A stretch of DNA of 64,000 nucleotides, from NCBI RefSeq assembly GCF_001296025.1, contig NZ_LJHV01000011.1:1-64000 (forward strand), read 5' to 3'. Positions 9,020 through 18,714 of the stretch are shown in pieces. The stretch is from Porphyrobacter sp. AAP60. Its GTDB lineage: Bacteria; Pseudomonadota; Alphaproteobacteria; Sphingomonadales; Sphingomonadaceae. Every line of letters starts with the position of its first letter. Position 1 is the stretch's first letter. Below the pieces are notes generated by a model. The model ran no database searches, was not told where the DNA came from, and saw only the letters and a program-made list of their open reading frames with translations. The position numbers were made by a program, and so were the translations under genes.

Positions 9020-9679
9020 TTACTGCGGCCAGTCGCTGTCCTGTCGGGGTGTGTTGGTGCCCCAGCCGATATCGCGTTTCGGCGTGTTCGCACCCCAACC
9101 GCCGCTCTGGTCGGCGCTCCGGAACTCTTCCTGCTCCATTCGAGACATCATCGCGGCGGCTTCGTTGGCCTGCTGGATCTGCTCCTTCATGCGCGGATCG
9201 GCGTTGATCATTGCGTCACCCGCCGGGTTGAGGGCCAGCAAGTTGAACGGGCGCTTCTCGATTGCTGCATCGACGTGTTCCTGCGCCAGCTTCTCCATCA
9301 GCGCCATGGTGTAGGCCTGCGACTGCATCGCTTTGGCCGCACGTTCGGCATTCTTGCCCACGGGTGGTTCTATCTCTGTCGATACAGATGAGCCTTCGCC
9401 ATCGGCTTTGACCGTGGTGACGAAGCGCATCATCTCGGCGCCGTCTGCGCCGATCAGGGCGGTGACGACGGTCTTGTTATCGGGCCGGGTAACCCTGCTG
9501 CCCTTGATGTGGCTGCCCAGCACATGGGTCGGAACCGTGGCGTTGCTGAGTGACGTGAGCACCTGGACGGGCGGCACATCATAATGTTCGTCTGCCGGGC
9601 CCATCCCGAGCCACAGTGCACCGCCCAGCGGCACCGCCAGCATCATTACGATCGGCCCAAGAGGGACGGATTCACTCAT
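9020..9679 (-). CDS. Hypothetical membrane-anchored protein with GWGxNTP repeats
   Basis: A 219-residue protein starting MSESVPLGPIVMM, with one N-terminal membrane or signal-anchor segment (about residues 6-23), so the rest is probably periplasmic. GAGGAG lies just upstream of ATG 9679, which rules out the longer in-frame start at 9826. The C-terminus carries two copies of a GWGxNTP motif. No known domain is recognised. It is convergent with the SDR gene (three bases apart) and divergent from prfC. Confidence 0.6.
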   Translation of the reverse strand: MSESVPLGPIVMMLAVPLGGALWLGMGPADEHYDVPPVQVLTSLSNATVPTHVLGSHIKGSRVTRPDNKTVVTALIGADGAEMMRFVTTVKADGEGSSVSTEIEPPVGKNAERAAKAMQSQAYTMALMEKLAQEHVDAAIEKRPFNLLALNPAGDAMINADPRMKEQIQQANEAAAMMSRMEQEEFRSADQSGGWGANTPKRDIGWGTNTPRQDSDWPQ

Positions 9680-9816
9680 CACTGTTGCTCCTCTGTCGAT
9701 GCACCTGCGTTTTGTTGCATAAACTGAATAGCTTACTGCCGCGTAAATCGCGCGGACATGGCTGCAGGCGCGTTTCCGTGGACGCTTGGCGCAAACCGGG
9801 CTATGCGCGCGGCCCC

Positions 9817-11349
9817 ATGACAGCATCCCTTGGACAGACGCGCCGCACCTTCGCCATCATCTCGCACCCTGATGCGGGGAAGACGACGCTCACCGAAAAG
9901 CTACTGCTGCAAGGCGGCGCAATCCATCTGGCGGGCGAGGTCAAGGCGCGGGGGCAGGCGCGGCGGGCGCGGTCGGACTGGATGAAGATCGAGCAGCAGC
10001 GCGGGATCTCGGTCACGTCGAGCGTGATGACCTTCCTCAAGGACGGCATCGTATTCAACCTGCTCGACACACCGGGGCACGAGGATTTTTCGGAGGATAC
10101 CTACCGCACGCTGACTGCGGTGGATTCGGCGGTGATGGTGATCGACGCCGCCAAGGGCATCGAGCCGCAGACGCGCAAGCTGTTCGAGGTCTGCCGGTTG
10201 CGCTCGGTTCCGATCATCACCTTCGTCAACAAGGTCGACCGCGAGGGCCGCGATCCTTTCGAGACGCTGGACGAGGTCGCCGATATGCTGGCGCTCGACG
10301 TCAGCCCACAGATGTGGCCGATCGGCATGGGCGGGGAATTTGAAGGCCTGCTCGACTTCAAGACCGAGACGGTGGCGCGCCCCGAAGGCCCGAGCCGCGA
10401 ATACCTCGGCACCCGTGACACCGCGACCATCCCGCAGCGCTTCGCCGACGAGATCGAGCTGGCGCGCGGCGGTTACCCGGAATTCGACCTCGAAGCCTTC
10501 CGTCACGGCGATCTGACCCCGGTCTATTTCGGATCGGCATTGAAGAATTTCGGCGTCGGCGAGCTGATCGACGCCATCGCCCGATATGCCCCGCCGCCGC
10601 GCCCACAGCCTGCGGGCGAGGAGCAGATCAGCCCCGATCGCGACGAGGTCACCGGCTTCATCTTCAAGGTGCAGGCCAACATGGATCCCAACCACCGCGA
10701 CCGGATCGCCTTCATGCGGCAGGTGTCGGGCACCTTCAAACGCGGCATGAAGCTGACTCCGTCGGGGCTCGGCAAACCGATTGCGGTGCATTCGCCGATC
10801 CTGTTCTTCGCGCAGGACCGCGAGTTGGCCGACACCGCGGAAGCCGGCGATATTATCGGTATCCCCAACCACGGCACCCTGCGCGTGGGCGATACCTTGT
10901 CCGAACGCAATCAGGTGCGCTTCACCGGCTTGCCCAACTTCGCGCCGGAAATCCTGCGCCGCGTGCAATTGCGCGATCCGACCAAGACCAAGCAGTTGCG
11001 CAAGGCGCTCGACGATCTTTCCGAAGAGGGCGTGATCCAGGTGTTTTACCCGGACATCGGCTCGGCCCATATCGTCGGCGTGGTCGGGCAATTGCAGCTG
11101 GAAGTGCTGATTTCGCGGCTGGAGGCTGAATACAAGGTCGAAGCCGTGCTCGAACCTTCGCCCTTCGCCACCGCACGCTGGATCAAGGGCGATGAGAAGA
11201 CGCTGGAGGAATTCGCCGGGTTTAACCGCGCCAACCTCGCCCGCGATCGTGATGGCGATTACGTGTTCATGGCCAAGAGCCCGTGGGACGTCAGCTATCA
11301 GGTCGAAAAGAACCCGCAGCTGACCTTCTCGGCGACCAAGGAACGGTAG
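9817..11349 (+). CDS. prfC: Peptide chain release factor 3
   Basis: A 510-residue translational GTPase with G1 SHPDAGKTTLTEK, G3 DTPGHEDFSEDTYRT and G4 NKVDREGRDP, the RF3 signatures that distinguish it from EF-G. It recycles RF1/RF2 from the ribosome after peptide release. ATG 9817 (MTASLGQTRRTF) gives the usual N-terminus; an upstream extension in frame is not conserved-looking. Confidence 0.96.
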   Translation: MTASLGQTRRTFAIISHPDAGKTTLTEKLLLQGGAIHLAGEVKARGQARRARSDWMKIEQQRGISVTSSVMTFLKDGIVFNLLDTPGHEDFSEDTYRTLTAVDSAVMVIDAAKGIEPQTRKLFEVCRLRSVPIITFVNKVDREGRDPFETLDEVADMLALDVSPQMWPIGMGGEFEGLLDFKTETVARPEGPSREYLGTRDTATIPQRFADEIELARGGYPEFDLEAFRHGDLTPVYFGSALKNFGVGELIDAIARYAPPPRPQPAGEEQISPDRDEVTGFIFKVQANMDPNHRDRIAFMRQVSGTFKRGMKLTPSGLGKPIAVHSPILFFAQDRELADTAEAGDIIGIPNHGTLRVGDTLSERNQVRFTGLPNFAPEILRRVQLRDPTKTKQLRKALDDLSEEGVIQVFYPDIGSAHIVGVVGQLQLEVLISRLEAEYKVEAVLEPSPFATARWIKGDEKTLEEFAGFNRANLARDRDGDYVFMAKSPWDVSYQVEKNPQLTFSATKER

Positions 11350-11375
11350 TCTTGCAGGACGGGCAGGTTCGCGGC

Positions 11376-12269
11376 ATGGCATCACGCATGCACGATACTG
11401 GCCCGACTTCGCAGACCTTCATTTCGCAGCGCCTTCGCCTGAACTACCTCGAATGGGGCGGGCCCAGAGAACGTGATTCCAAACCGCCGCTGGTGCTGGT
11501 GCATGGCGGGCGCGATCATGCGCGGTCGTGGGACTGGACGGCTGAGGCGCTGAGTGCGGATTATCATGTCATCGCTATGGATCATCGCGGCCACGGCGAT
11601 AGCGACTGGGTGTCCGACGGGGTCTATTCTGCCGCTGACATGGTCTATGATCTGGCGCAGCTGATCCACCAACTGGGCGTTGGCCCGGTGCGGATGGTGG
11701 CGCATTCGATGGGCGGCAATGTCGCACTGCGCTATGCGGGCGCCTTCCCCGACATGGTGACCAAGCTGGTCGCGATCGAAGGGCTGGGGCCTTCGCCCGA
11801 AATGCGCGCCAAGCAGCGCGCCGTGCCTTACCCCGAGCGACTTGCCGAGTTTATCGAAAAGAAGCGCAAGGCTGCCGGACGAACCCCGCGCAAATATGAC
11901 AGCATCGAAGCTGCCTTTGCGCGGATGATTGAGGAAAACGCCTATCTCACCGAAGAACAGGCGCGGCATCTGACAGTCCACGGCGTCACCCGCAACGAAG
12001 ACGGCACCTATAGCTGGAAGTTCGATCCGCATCTTAATGTCTGGCCGGTGGAAGACATTGGCGACGAGTTCGTCGAAGCGCTGTGGGCCGCGATCACATG
12101 CCCCACGTTGCTGCTTTACGGGGCCGATAGCTGGGCGTCGAACCCGGAAAAGGACGGGCGGATTGCCCATTTCAAAACCGCGCGGGTGATCGAGTTCGAG
12201 AAGGCGGGTCACTGGCTGCACCACGACCAGTTTGACCGCTTCATTGCCACTTTGCGCGATTTTCTGTGA
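11376..12269 (+). CDS. Alpha/beta-fold hydrolase
   Basis: A 297-residue hydrolase with the oxyanion motif VHGGRDHARSW, the nucleophile elbow AHSMGG (Ser in a GHSMG-like turn), and a C-terminal catalytic His in KAGHWLHHDQFD. The cap region contains a basic RLAEFIEKKRKAAGRTPRKYD segment. The substrate is unknown. The start at 11376 is chosen over 11388 by length; the ribosome site is weak. It lies 17 bases before the FMN-binding protein gene, so they probably share a transcript. Confidence 0.85.
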   Translation: MASRMHDTGPTSQTFISQRLRLNYLEWGGPRERDSKPPLVLVHGGRDHARSWDWTAEALSADYHVIAMDHRGHGDSDWVSDGVYSAADMVYDLAQLIHQLGVGPVRMVAHSMGGNVALRYAGAFPDMVTKLVAIEGLGPSPEMRAKQRAVPYPERLAEFIEKKRKAAGRTPRKYDSIEAAFARMIEENAYLTEEQARHLTVHGVTRNEDGTYSWKFDPHLNVWPVEDIGDEFVEALWAAITCPTLLLYGADSWASNPEKDGRIAHFKTARVIEFEKAGHWLHHDQFDRFIATLRDFL

Positions 12270-12286
12270 TCTGAAGGAGGCTGGCG

Positions 12287-12850
12287 ATGGCGGAGTTCTT
12301 CGATGCGCTGAATGACAGGCACATCGCGATGATCACCGCGCAATCGGTTTTCTTCGTTGCCACGGCAGCGGCAAAAGGACGAATCAATCTCAGCCCCAAG
12401 GGCTATGACGCGTTCCGGGTGCTGTCGCCCAACCGGGTCGCCTATATCGACTTGGGCGGATCGGGGAACGAGACTCACGCGCACCTTGCCGCAGATGGCC
12501 GGATTACGGTGATGTTCTGCAATTTTCAGCAGCCCGCGCTGATCCTGCGGATCTACGGGAGCGGGCGCGCGGTTTTGCCGCAGGACGCGGGTTGGGACGC
12601 ACTCGCCGCGCAGTTCACCCTGATGCCCGGTACCCGGCAGATTTTCGACATCGCGGTGGAGAGCGTGCAGACCTCGTGCGGCTGGGGCGTGCCCTTCATG
12701 GCGCTGGAGGGCGAGCGCGACACGCTGAAAAAGGCGCATCGCCAGTCCGATCCCGCGCAGTGGGAGGCCAAGACAGCCATGCGCACCAGCAGCATCGATG
12801 GCCTGCCAACGCGGCCCACGGATCGCTACATTGCGGGCGACGAGGGCTAA
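12287..12850 (+). CDS. Pyridoxamine 5'-phosphate oxidase family (FMN-binding) protein
   Basis: A 187-residue protein whose first 120 residues read as a split-barrel flavin-binding fold: FFVATAAAKGRINLSPKG, NRVAYIDLGGSGNET and RITVMFCNF. Such proteins often reduce F420, FMN or heme-like cofactors; the specific reaction is unknown. AAGGAGG precedes the ATG by seven bases. It is shorter than true PdxH and lacks its substrate-binding C-terminus. Confidence 0.78.
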   Translation: MAEFFDALNDRHIAMITAQSVFFVATAAAKGRINLSPKGYDAFRVLSPNRVAYIDLGGSGNETHAHLAADGRITVMFCNFQQPALILRIYGSGRAVLPQDAGWDALAAQFTLMPGTRQIFDIAVESVQTSCGWGVPFMALEGERDTLKKAHRQSDPAQWEAKTAMRTSSIDGLPTRPTDRYIAGDEG

Positions 12851-12957
12851 CAGCCTGACGGCTCACGCCACAACTCGCCGCAAAAATTGCCCAATCGTTA
12901 ATCACACGCCTAAAAAATAGGCAGGTATTCTCCCTCAGGTGCGAAGAAACGCTCTGA

Positions 12958-13386
<429 letters not shown>

Positions 13387-13398
13387 AGGGGCCAAGCA

Positions 13399-14757
13399 AT
13401 GAAGCGTATTCTTCTCAATGCTGCAGCGCTGATGACGGGAGCGGTTCTGCTTGCCGCACCCGCACTCGCCGCGCCGGTGGCTGAAGCTGCCGAAGTCGTG
13501 ACCGAAGCGGTCGAAGCCGTGCCCAATCCGGGCAACAATGCCTGGATGATGACATCGACCGTGCTGGTGATGCTGATGATCCTGCCCGGACTTGCGCTGT
13601 TCTATGGCGGCCTGACCCGGTCGAAAAACATGCTGTCGACCATGACGCAAGTCGGCGCCACAGCCTGTCTCGCAATGCTGATCTGGGTGATGTGGGGTTA
13701 CAGCCTCGCATTCGGCGACACTGTTTATGAAGGTACGCTGGGCCTGTTCGTCAGTGGGGGCAGCTATTTCCTGTCTGGCACCGATGCCAGCAGCACTGCG
13801 GCGACCTTTACCGATGAAGTCATCAGCAAATATGTCTTCATCAGCTTCCAGATGACCTTCGCCGCGATCACCGCTGCGCTTATCCTCGGCGCGACGGCAG
13901 AACGGATGAAGTTCAGCGCAGTGATGGCTTTCGTGCCGATCTGGCTGACGATCGTCTATTTCCCGATTGCGCACATGGTGTGGGCTGGTGGCGGACTGCT
14001 GTTCGAAGACGGCGCGCTCGATTTCGCTGGCGGCACCGTGGTGCACATCAATGCCGGGATCTCCGGTCTGGTGCTCGCCTATCTGCTGGGCAAGCGTCGC
14101 GGCTATCCCTCGGAACCGATGCCTCCGCACAGTCTGGTGATGACCATGATCGGCACCGGCTTGCTGTGGGTGGGCTGGTTCGGGTTCAACGCTGGTTCGG
14201 CGCTGGAAGCTGATGGTTCTGCCGGTTTGGCCATGATCAACACCTTCGTCGCGACCGCGGCAGGGGCGCTGACCTGGATGGTGATCGAGCGTGCTGCCGG
14301 CCACAAGGGATCGGCACTGGGCTTCTGCTCGGGCGTGATTGCCGGTCTGGTCGCCGTTACTCCGGCGGCGGGCAACTCCGGCCCGTTCGGCGCGATCCTG
14401 CTCGGCATTGTCGCTTCGGCGGTGTGCTATGTCTTCGTTGCCAAGGTGAAGGCCAAGTTCGGTTATGACGACTCGCTCGATGCGTTCGGCATCCACGGCG
14501 TGGGCGGCATCATCGGCGCGATCGGGACGGCAGTGGTCTACCAGCCGTTCCTCGGCGGCCCAGGCGACGGTTCGACCGCGCTTGGCGACCAGCTCGGCGT
14601 GCAGATCTTCAGCGTCCTGGTGACCATCGCATGGGCCGGTATCGGCACCCTGATCGCAGGCTTCCTTGTCAAGCTGACCATTGGCCTGCGGGTCGATGAA
14701 GAAGCCGAAGTCAACGGCCTCGACATCTCCGAACATGGGGAGCGCGCCTACAACTAG
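13399..14757 (+). CDS. amtB: Ammonium transporter
   Basis: A 452-residue Amt/MEP/Rh channel with a signal peptide (cleavage near residue 25), a short acidic-Ala periplasmic lead, then eleven membrane helices starting at AWMMTSTVLVMLMILPGLALFYGG. FGIHGVGGIIGAI carries the second pore histidine of the twin-His pair. It conducts NH3/NH4+ and is gated by the GlnK encoded just upstream. Confidence 0.96.
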   Translation: MKRILLNAAALMTGAVLLAAPALAAPVAEAAEVVTEAVEAVPNPGNNAWMMTSTVLVMLMILPGLALFYGGLTRSKNMLSTMTQVGATACLAMLIWVMWGYSLAFGDTVYEGTLGLFVSGGSYFLSGTDASSTAATFTDEVISKYVFISFQMTFAAITAALILGATAERMKFSAVMAFVPIWLTIVYFPIAHMVWAGGGLLFEDGALDFAGGTVVHINAGISGLVLAYLLGKRRGYPSEPMPPHSLVMTMIGTGLLWVGWFGFNAGSALEADGSAGLAMINTFVATAAGALTWMVIERAAGHKGSALGFCSGVIAGLVAVTPAAGNSGPFGAILLGIVASAVCYVFVAKVKAKFGYDDSLDAFGIHGVGGIIGAIGTAVVYQPFLGGPGDGSTALGDQLGVQIFSVLVTIAWAGIGTLIAGFLVKLTIGLRVDEEAEVNGLDISEHGERAYN

Positions 14758-14856
14758 GCACCTTCTCCACCAAGCTTGGCGGGGGGAGGCTCTCTCTCTC
14801 CCTCTCCTCTCCCCCCGCCTCACCACGTTCCTCCTGCGAACGAACAAACTGAATAT

Positions 14857-14890
14857 GGCCGGAGCCGCGCAAGCGCTCCGGCCTTTTTTT
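14857..14890 (+). terminator. Intrinsic terminator downstream of amtB
   Basis: GGCCGGAGC (14857..14865) pairs perfectly with GCTCCGGCC (14875..14883), followed by seven T residues. A second GC-rich imperfect inverted repeat (14776..14819) lies between the amtB stop and this hairpin. Confidence 0.9.
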
Positions 14891-14895
14891 GTTTC

Positions 14896-14984
14896 GCTCG
14901 CCCGTCCGGGCGAGCATCCTCGGTGCGTTTCGCGCTACGCGCGAGCACCTGCGGGCGCGCGGTCGCGCTTGCAGCCCTGAGGGC
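14896..14984. repeat. Cluster of GC-rich palindromic hairpins
   Basis: Three adjacent inverted repeats in non-coding DNA: GCTCGCCC/GGGCGAGC with a four-base loop (14896..14915); GGTGC/GCACC enclosing TCGCG/CGCGA (14922..14949); and the palindrome GCCCTGAGGGC (14974..14984). None has a T-run, so they are not obvious terminators for the convergent GMC gene. They look like a dispersed REP/MITE-type palindromic element; this is a pattern judgement only. Confidence 0.5.
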
Positions 14985-15014
14985 CGTTACAGCGCTTTCC
15001 AATTACTTGGGAGG

Positions 15015-16604
15015 TCAGTTCCGCTCAGCCGCCATCACGAAGTCTGCGCACCTCTCGCCGATCATGATGCTGGGCGCGTTGGTGTTGCCGCTGACGATCT
15101 TGGGCATCACGCTCGCGTCTGCCACCCACAGGCCCTCGAGCCCGTTCAGCTTCAGCGTGGAATCGACAACTGCGTCCGAATCGCTTCCCATGCGGCAGGT
15201 GCCGACCGGGTGATAGACGGTATCGGCCCGTGCACGGATCATCGCGTCGAGTGCTGCGTCATCGTTCAGATCGACGGGGTGGCGATCCTTCGGGCCAAAT
15301 GCCTGCATCGGCGGAGCCTCGGCAATGCGGTGCGACAGCCGCACGCCTGCGCGCAACACCTCCATGTCACGTTCGTCATCAAGAAAGTTGGGATCAATCA
15401 CTGGCGCGGCGGCGGCATCCCCGCTGCCCAGCCGCACCGTTCCGCGGCTTTCGGGGCGCAGCACACAGGCGTGAAGCGAGAAGCCATGCGCTTTTACCTT
15501 CTCGCGCCCGTGATCTTCCAGCACAGCGGGCACGAAGTGCCACTGCACATCTGGCGCAGGCGAATCGGGCAGCACCGTCCAGAACCCGCCCGCTTCGGCA
15601 TAGGGCGTGGTCATCACGCCGGTGCGCTTGCGGCGGTGTTCGACAATCGCCGCCGCCATCCGCAGCGTGCCTTTCAGCGTCCCGCCGATCGGCACGTCGC
15701 TGTCCGTTTCCCAGCCGGAGACATAGTCGATGTGATCCTGAAGATTGCTGCCGACCGCAGGCCGATCCAGCACAACGTCGATCCCGTGTGCCATCAAGTG
15801 ATCGGCAGGGCCGATGCCGGATAGCATCAGGATCTGCGGGGAATTGAAGGCGCCCGCGCTCAGCACCACGCCGCGCCGGGCAAGCAGGGTTTCGGATGCT
15901 CCGCCGCGCCGGATCTGGACGCCGGCAACGCGCCCCGCTTCAATCACCAGCTTTTCAACCAGCGTATCGGTGCGCACCGTGAAATTGCCGGAATCGCGGA
16001 TAGGCTCGACATAGGCGCGGGCCGAGGTCCAGCGTTCGCCCTTGCGCTGGGTGACCTGGTACAGGCCGAAGCCGTCCTGCCGTTCGCCGTTGAAGTCATT
16101 ATTGGTGCGCAGCTGCAAGGCAGCGGCGGCTTCGACAAAGGCGTGAGAGGCGGGGTTGGCTGCGGTCTGATCGGATACGAACAGCGGGCCGCCAGCGCCG
16201 TGGAAGTTATCCGCCCCGCGCTCATTCGCTTCGGCACGCTTGAAATAGGGCAACACGTCGTCATAGCCCCAGCCCGTGCAGCCCATCGCTGCCCAGTTGT
16301 CATAATCCCAGCGGCCCCCGCGGATATAGACCATCGCGTTGATCGCGGATGACCCGCCAAGGCCGCGCCCGCGCGGCTGGTATCCTGTGCGCCCGTTCAG
16401 TCCCTTTTGCGGGACAGTTTCATAACGGTAATTCGACTTTTCGGGGATGAAGGGCATGAAGCCCGGCGTCTTGACCCAGACATTGTCGTTGGTTCCGCCC
16501 GCTTCAAGCAGGCACACCCGGCGCGTGCCATCTGCCGCAAGACGGCCCGCAACCGCACTGCCCGCGCTGCCACCGCCAATGACGATGTAATCGAAACTCT
16601 CCAT
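15015..16604 (-). CDS. GMC-family FAD oxidoreductase (choline dehydrogenase-like)
   Basis: A 529-residue flavoenzyme with the N-terminal FAD motif YIVIGGGSAGSAVAGRL, the GMC signature GRGLGGSSAINAMVYIRG, and C-terminal HPVGTCRMG and VSGNTNAPSIMIGE segments containing the active-site His and Asn. It oxidises an alcohol, using FAD. BetA-like by sequence, but no betB or betI is near, so the substrate is undefined. A fatty-acid-hydroxylase-family gene lies immediately upstream on the same strand. Confidence 0.9.
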   Translation of the reverse strand: MESFDYIVIGGGSAGSAVAGRLAADGTRRVCLLEAGGTNDNVWVKTPGFMPFIPEKSNYRYETVPQKGLNGRTGYQPRGRGLGGSSAINAMVYIRGGRWDYDNWAAMGCTGWGYDDVLPYFKRAEANERGADNFHGAGGPLFVSDQTAANPASHAFVEAAAALQLRTNNDFNGERQDGFGLYQVTQRKGERWTSARAYVEPIRDSGNFTVRTDTLVEKLVIEAGRVAGVQIRRGGASETLLARRGVVLSAGAFNSPQILMLSGIGPADHLMAHGIDVVLDRPAVGSNLQDHIDYVSGWETDSDVPIGGTLKGTLRMAAAIVEHRRKRTGVMTTPYAEAGGFWTVLPDSPAPDVQWHFVPAVLEDHGREKVKAHGFSLHACVLRPESRGTVRLGSGDAAAAPVIDPNFLDDERDMEVLRAGVRLSHRIAEAPPMQAFGPKDRHPVDLNDDAALDAMIRARADTVYHPVGTCRMGSDSDAVVDSTLKLNGLEGLWVADASVMPKIVSGNTNAPSIMIGERCADFVMAAERN

Positions 16605-16629
16605 GTTCTCTCCCTTTTATGGGGGGAGA

Positions 16630-17592
16630 TTAGGCAGCTTCGCGGCTGGCTGCAATCGGGTTTCGATCCGCCACTGATGTTGCGGCGGGTGCAACACCTG
16701 CGCCCGTGCGGGATTGCCATCTGGTGCGGATCATGTCGCTGGTTTCGCGGCTGCCATCATGGCTCCAGCCGGGTTCGCGCAGCAGATAGGACAGTTTGTG
16801 CCGCCACGGCGCACGCCAGATATCCTCCAGCATCCCGATCCATTCGTGGAACACCGACCAAAGCAGATTGAAACTGCCAAGTTGCTTGACGATGCCGTAA
16901 CGGATCGTCTCGTCATCGACCTCGGGTTCGAAGGTGCCGAACAGCTTGTCCCAGACGATGAACACACCTGCGTAATTCCGGTCGAGATAGCGCGGATTGG
17001 TGGCGTGGTGGACGCGGTGGTGGCTGGGCGTGTTCATCACAGCTTCGAACCAGCGCGGCATCCGCTTGATCGCCTCGGTATGGATCCAGAACTGGTAGAT
17101 CAGATTGAACCCGCCGCAGATCGCGATCATCGCCGGATGAAAGCCCAGCAGCACCAGCGGAACAGCGAAGAGGAAGCCGAAAGTCAGCGGCCCCGTCCAC
17201 GTCTGCCGCAGGGCGGTGGAGAGGTTGTAGTGCTGCGAGGAGTGGTGATTTACATGTGCGGCCCACATCCAGCGTATGCGGTGTCCGGCGCGGTGCACCC
17301 AGTAATATTTGAGATCATCGAGCACGAAGCACAGCGGCCAGGCCCACCACACTGCCCACCATTCGGGGCCGAAGTCGAAAACCCGGTATTCGTAAGCCTC
17401 GATAAACGCTGCAACGGCAAAGCCGCCCAGAAGCGCACCGGCGACGGTCGAACCAAGACCGAAAGACAGGCTGACGAGCGTATCCTTGGGCTCGTAAGCC
17501 TCCGGAGCGCGGAATTTGGCCCAGATCATCTCGGCCAGCACCGCCACCACGAACAGCGGGACGGCATATTGGGTGGGGTTGAAATCAGGCAT
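16630..17592 (-). CDS. Sterol desaturase / fatty acid hydroxylase family protein
   Basis: A 320-residue integral membrane di-iron enzyme with the family histidine boxes HRAGH, HVNHHSSQHYN and HRVHHATN, plus four to five membrane helices starting at AVPLFVVAVLAEMIW. Relatives hydroxylate sterols, carotenoids or fatty acyl chains. In a sphingolipid-making bacterium a lipid substrate is plausible but unproven. Its start overlaps the end of the gene at 17585..18013 by eight bases. Confidence 0.9.
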   Translation of the reverse strand: MPDFNPTQYAVPLFVVAVLAEMIWAKFRAPEAYEPKDTLVSLSFGLGSTVAGALLGGFAVAAFIEAYEYRVFDFGPEWWAVWWAWPLCFVLDDLKYYWVHRAGHRIRWMWAAHVNHHSSQHYNLSTALRQTWTGPLTFGFLFAVPLVLLGFHPAMIAICGGFNLIYQFWIHTEAIKRMPRWFEAVMNTPSHHRVHHATNPRYLDRNYAGVFIVWDKLFGTFEPEVDDETIRYGIVKQLGSFNLLWSVFHEWIGMLEDIWRAPWRHKLSYLLREPGWSHDGSRETSDMIRTRWQSRTGAGVAPAATSVADRNPIAASREAA

Positions 17593-18013
17593 CGCAGCGA
17601 TCGTTTAGCGCATTGATCGCCGCGGCCCAAGCATCAGGATCGGGGAGGGTCAGGCCGAGGCGGCCAAAGCGCCGTTCGCCGCTGTCGATAAGGATGTTGA
17701 ATTCGCCGGGATGGCCTTCAAGCGTGGCGCAAGCGCGCGCTGTCAGCACCCTGCCGACAAAGCGGTTGCCGTGCGGCCTAATCAGCAAGATGCGGCCCTG
17801 TGCATCGCGTGCCAGGGCACCGGCGCCCTTCTGGTCGCAGGCGATGGCGGTTGGCGCAAAGCCATCCTCGATCTCGGCGGCAATCCGCCGCACATCCTCC
17901 GCATTGGAGAGCGGCGGGGCGGGCCCCAGCCGCAGCCACCACGCCAGCCCCGCCAGAGCTAGGATCGCTGCCAGTGAGCCTGCGGTCTGCATCAGCAAAG
18001 GCGGCACGTCCAC
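17585..18013 (-). CDS. Hypothetical membrane-anchored protein
   Basis: A 142-residue protein with a single N-terminal transmembrane helix (about residues 8-27, MQTAGSLAAILALAGLAWWL) followed by a soluble domain of alternating strands and helices. No known domain is recognised. It overlaps the sterol-desaturase-like gene downstream and follows the DUF442 gene by ten bases, so it sits inside a minus-strand operon with them. Confidence 0.65.
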   Translation of the reverse strand: MDVPPLLMQTAGSLAAILALAGLAWWLRLGPAPPLSNAEDVRRIAAEIEDGFAPTAIACDQKGAGALARDAQGRILLIRPHGNRFVGRVLTARACATLEGHPGEFNILIDSGERRFGRLGLTLPDPDAWAAAINALNDRCDA

Positions 18014-18023
18014 AGACGGCGTC

Positions 18024-18455
18024 TCAACGCTGGCTGAGCATATCGATCATCGGGCGAATCGGGCTGACATCATAGCCTGCCTGCGCCGCTGCGCGGGCGA
18101 TGGCGTCAGGCGCAACGCCCTGTTTGGCCGATGCCAATGCCCACAGCAGGGTGGAACGCGTACCTGAACGGCAATAGGCGAGAATCGGGCCCTCGGCCTG
18201 CTCCATCGCGGCGATCATCGCGTCCGCCTGCGGCTCGCTGAAGCCCGAATGGCCGATCGGAATGGTGGTATAATTGAGGCCGGCGACGGCGGCGGCGGCG
18301 GCAATATCGTCGCCCTGCGGCGCGGACGGCTCCTCGCCGTCGGGGCGGTTATTGACGATCATTGCCATCCCTGCGCCGGCAGCGGCCGCCACGTCATCCA
18401 GCGTAAGCTGCTGACTGACATAGATATTTTCGTTAATCTTGCGAAAGTCGCTCAT
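18024..18455 (-). CDS. TIGR01244/DUF442 phosphatase-like (sulfurtransferase-type) protein
   Basis: A 143-residue protein containing the P-loop CRSGTRS (CX5R-type, as in dual-specificity phosphatases and Blh N-terminal domains) and the upstream NNRPDGE motif. Relatives are annotated as beta-lactamase-hydrolase-like or sulfide-metabolism proteins. GGAGGGG lies three bases before ATG 18455, preferred over an in-frame GTG one codon earlier. First gene of the minus-strand group 18455-16630. Confidence 0.85.
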   Translation of the reverse strand: MSDFRKINENIYVSQQLTLDDVAAAAGAGMAMIVNNRPDGEEPSAPQGDDIAAAAAVAGLNYTTIPIGHSGFSEPQADAMIAAMEQAEGPILAYCRSGTRSTLLWALASAKQGVAPDAIARAAAQAGYDVSPIRPMIDMLSQR

Positions 18456-18714
18456 CACCCCTCCGGCACCCAGATATTTTTCCGGCCATCGTCATGCCTG
18501 CCTGCGCGGCGGCACACAAGCGTTCGTGGGCGGCCGCTGCGGCGCCTTGCCTGCGGTCAGGTAAAATCGTTCGCAAAGCAACTCTTTGTGCGCTATGACA
18601 GAGGCAACGTGCGCACCGGTTTCCAAGTTCGGCGCGTCTGTGTCCGGTGCGGCTCACTGTCCCCGCCACCGGCGCATCGGAGGGCGGGCAGTGTGACAAG
18701 GTACGTACTGATCT

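Noticed and set aside
12908..12922. GCCTA-AAAAA-TAGGC hairpin as terminator of the FMN-binding protein gene
   Set aside because: Only five base pairs and no T-run.
14776..14819. A second amtB terminator (GGCGGGGGGAGG / CCTCTCCCCCCGCC)
   Set aside because: The stem is imperfect with a mismatch and has no T-run; the good terminator is the one at 14857..14890.
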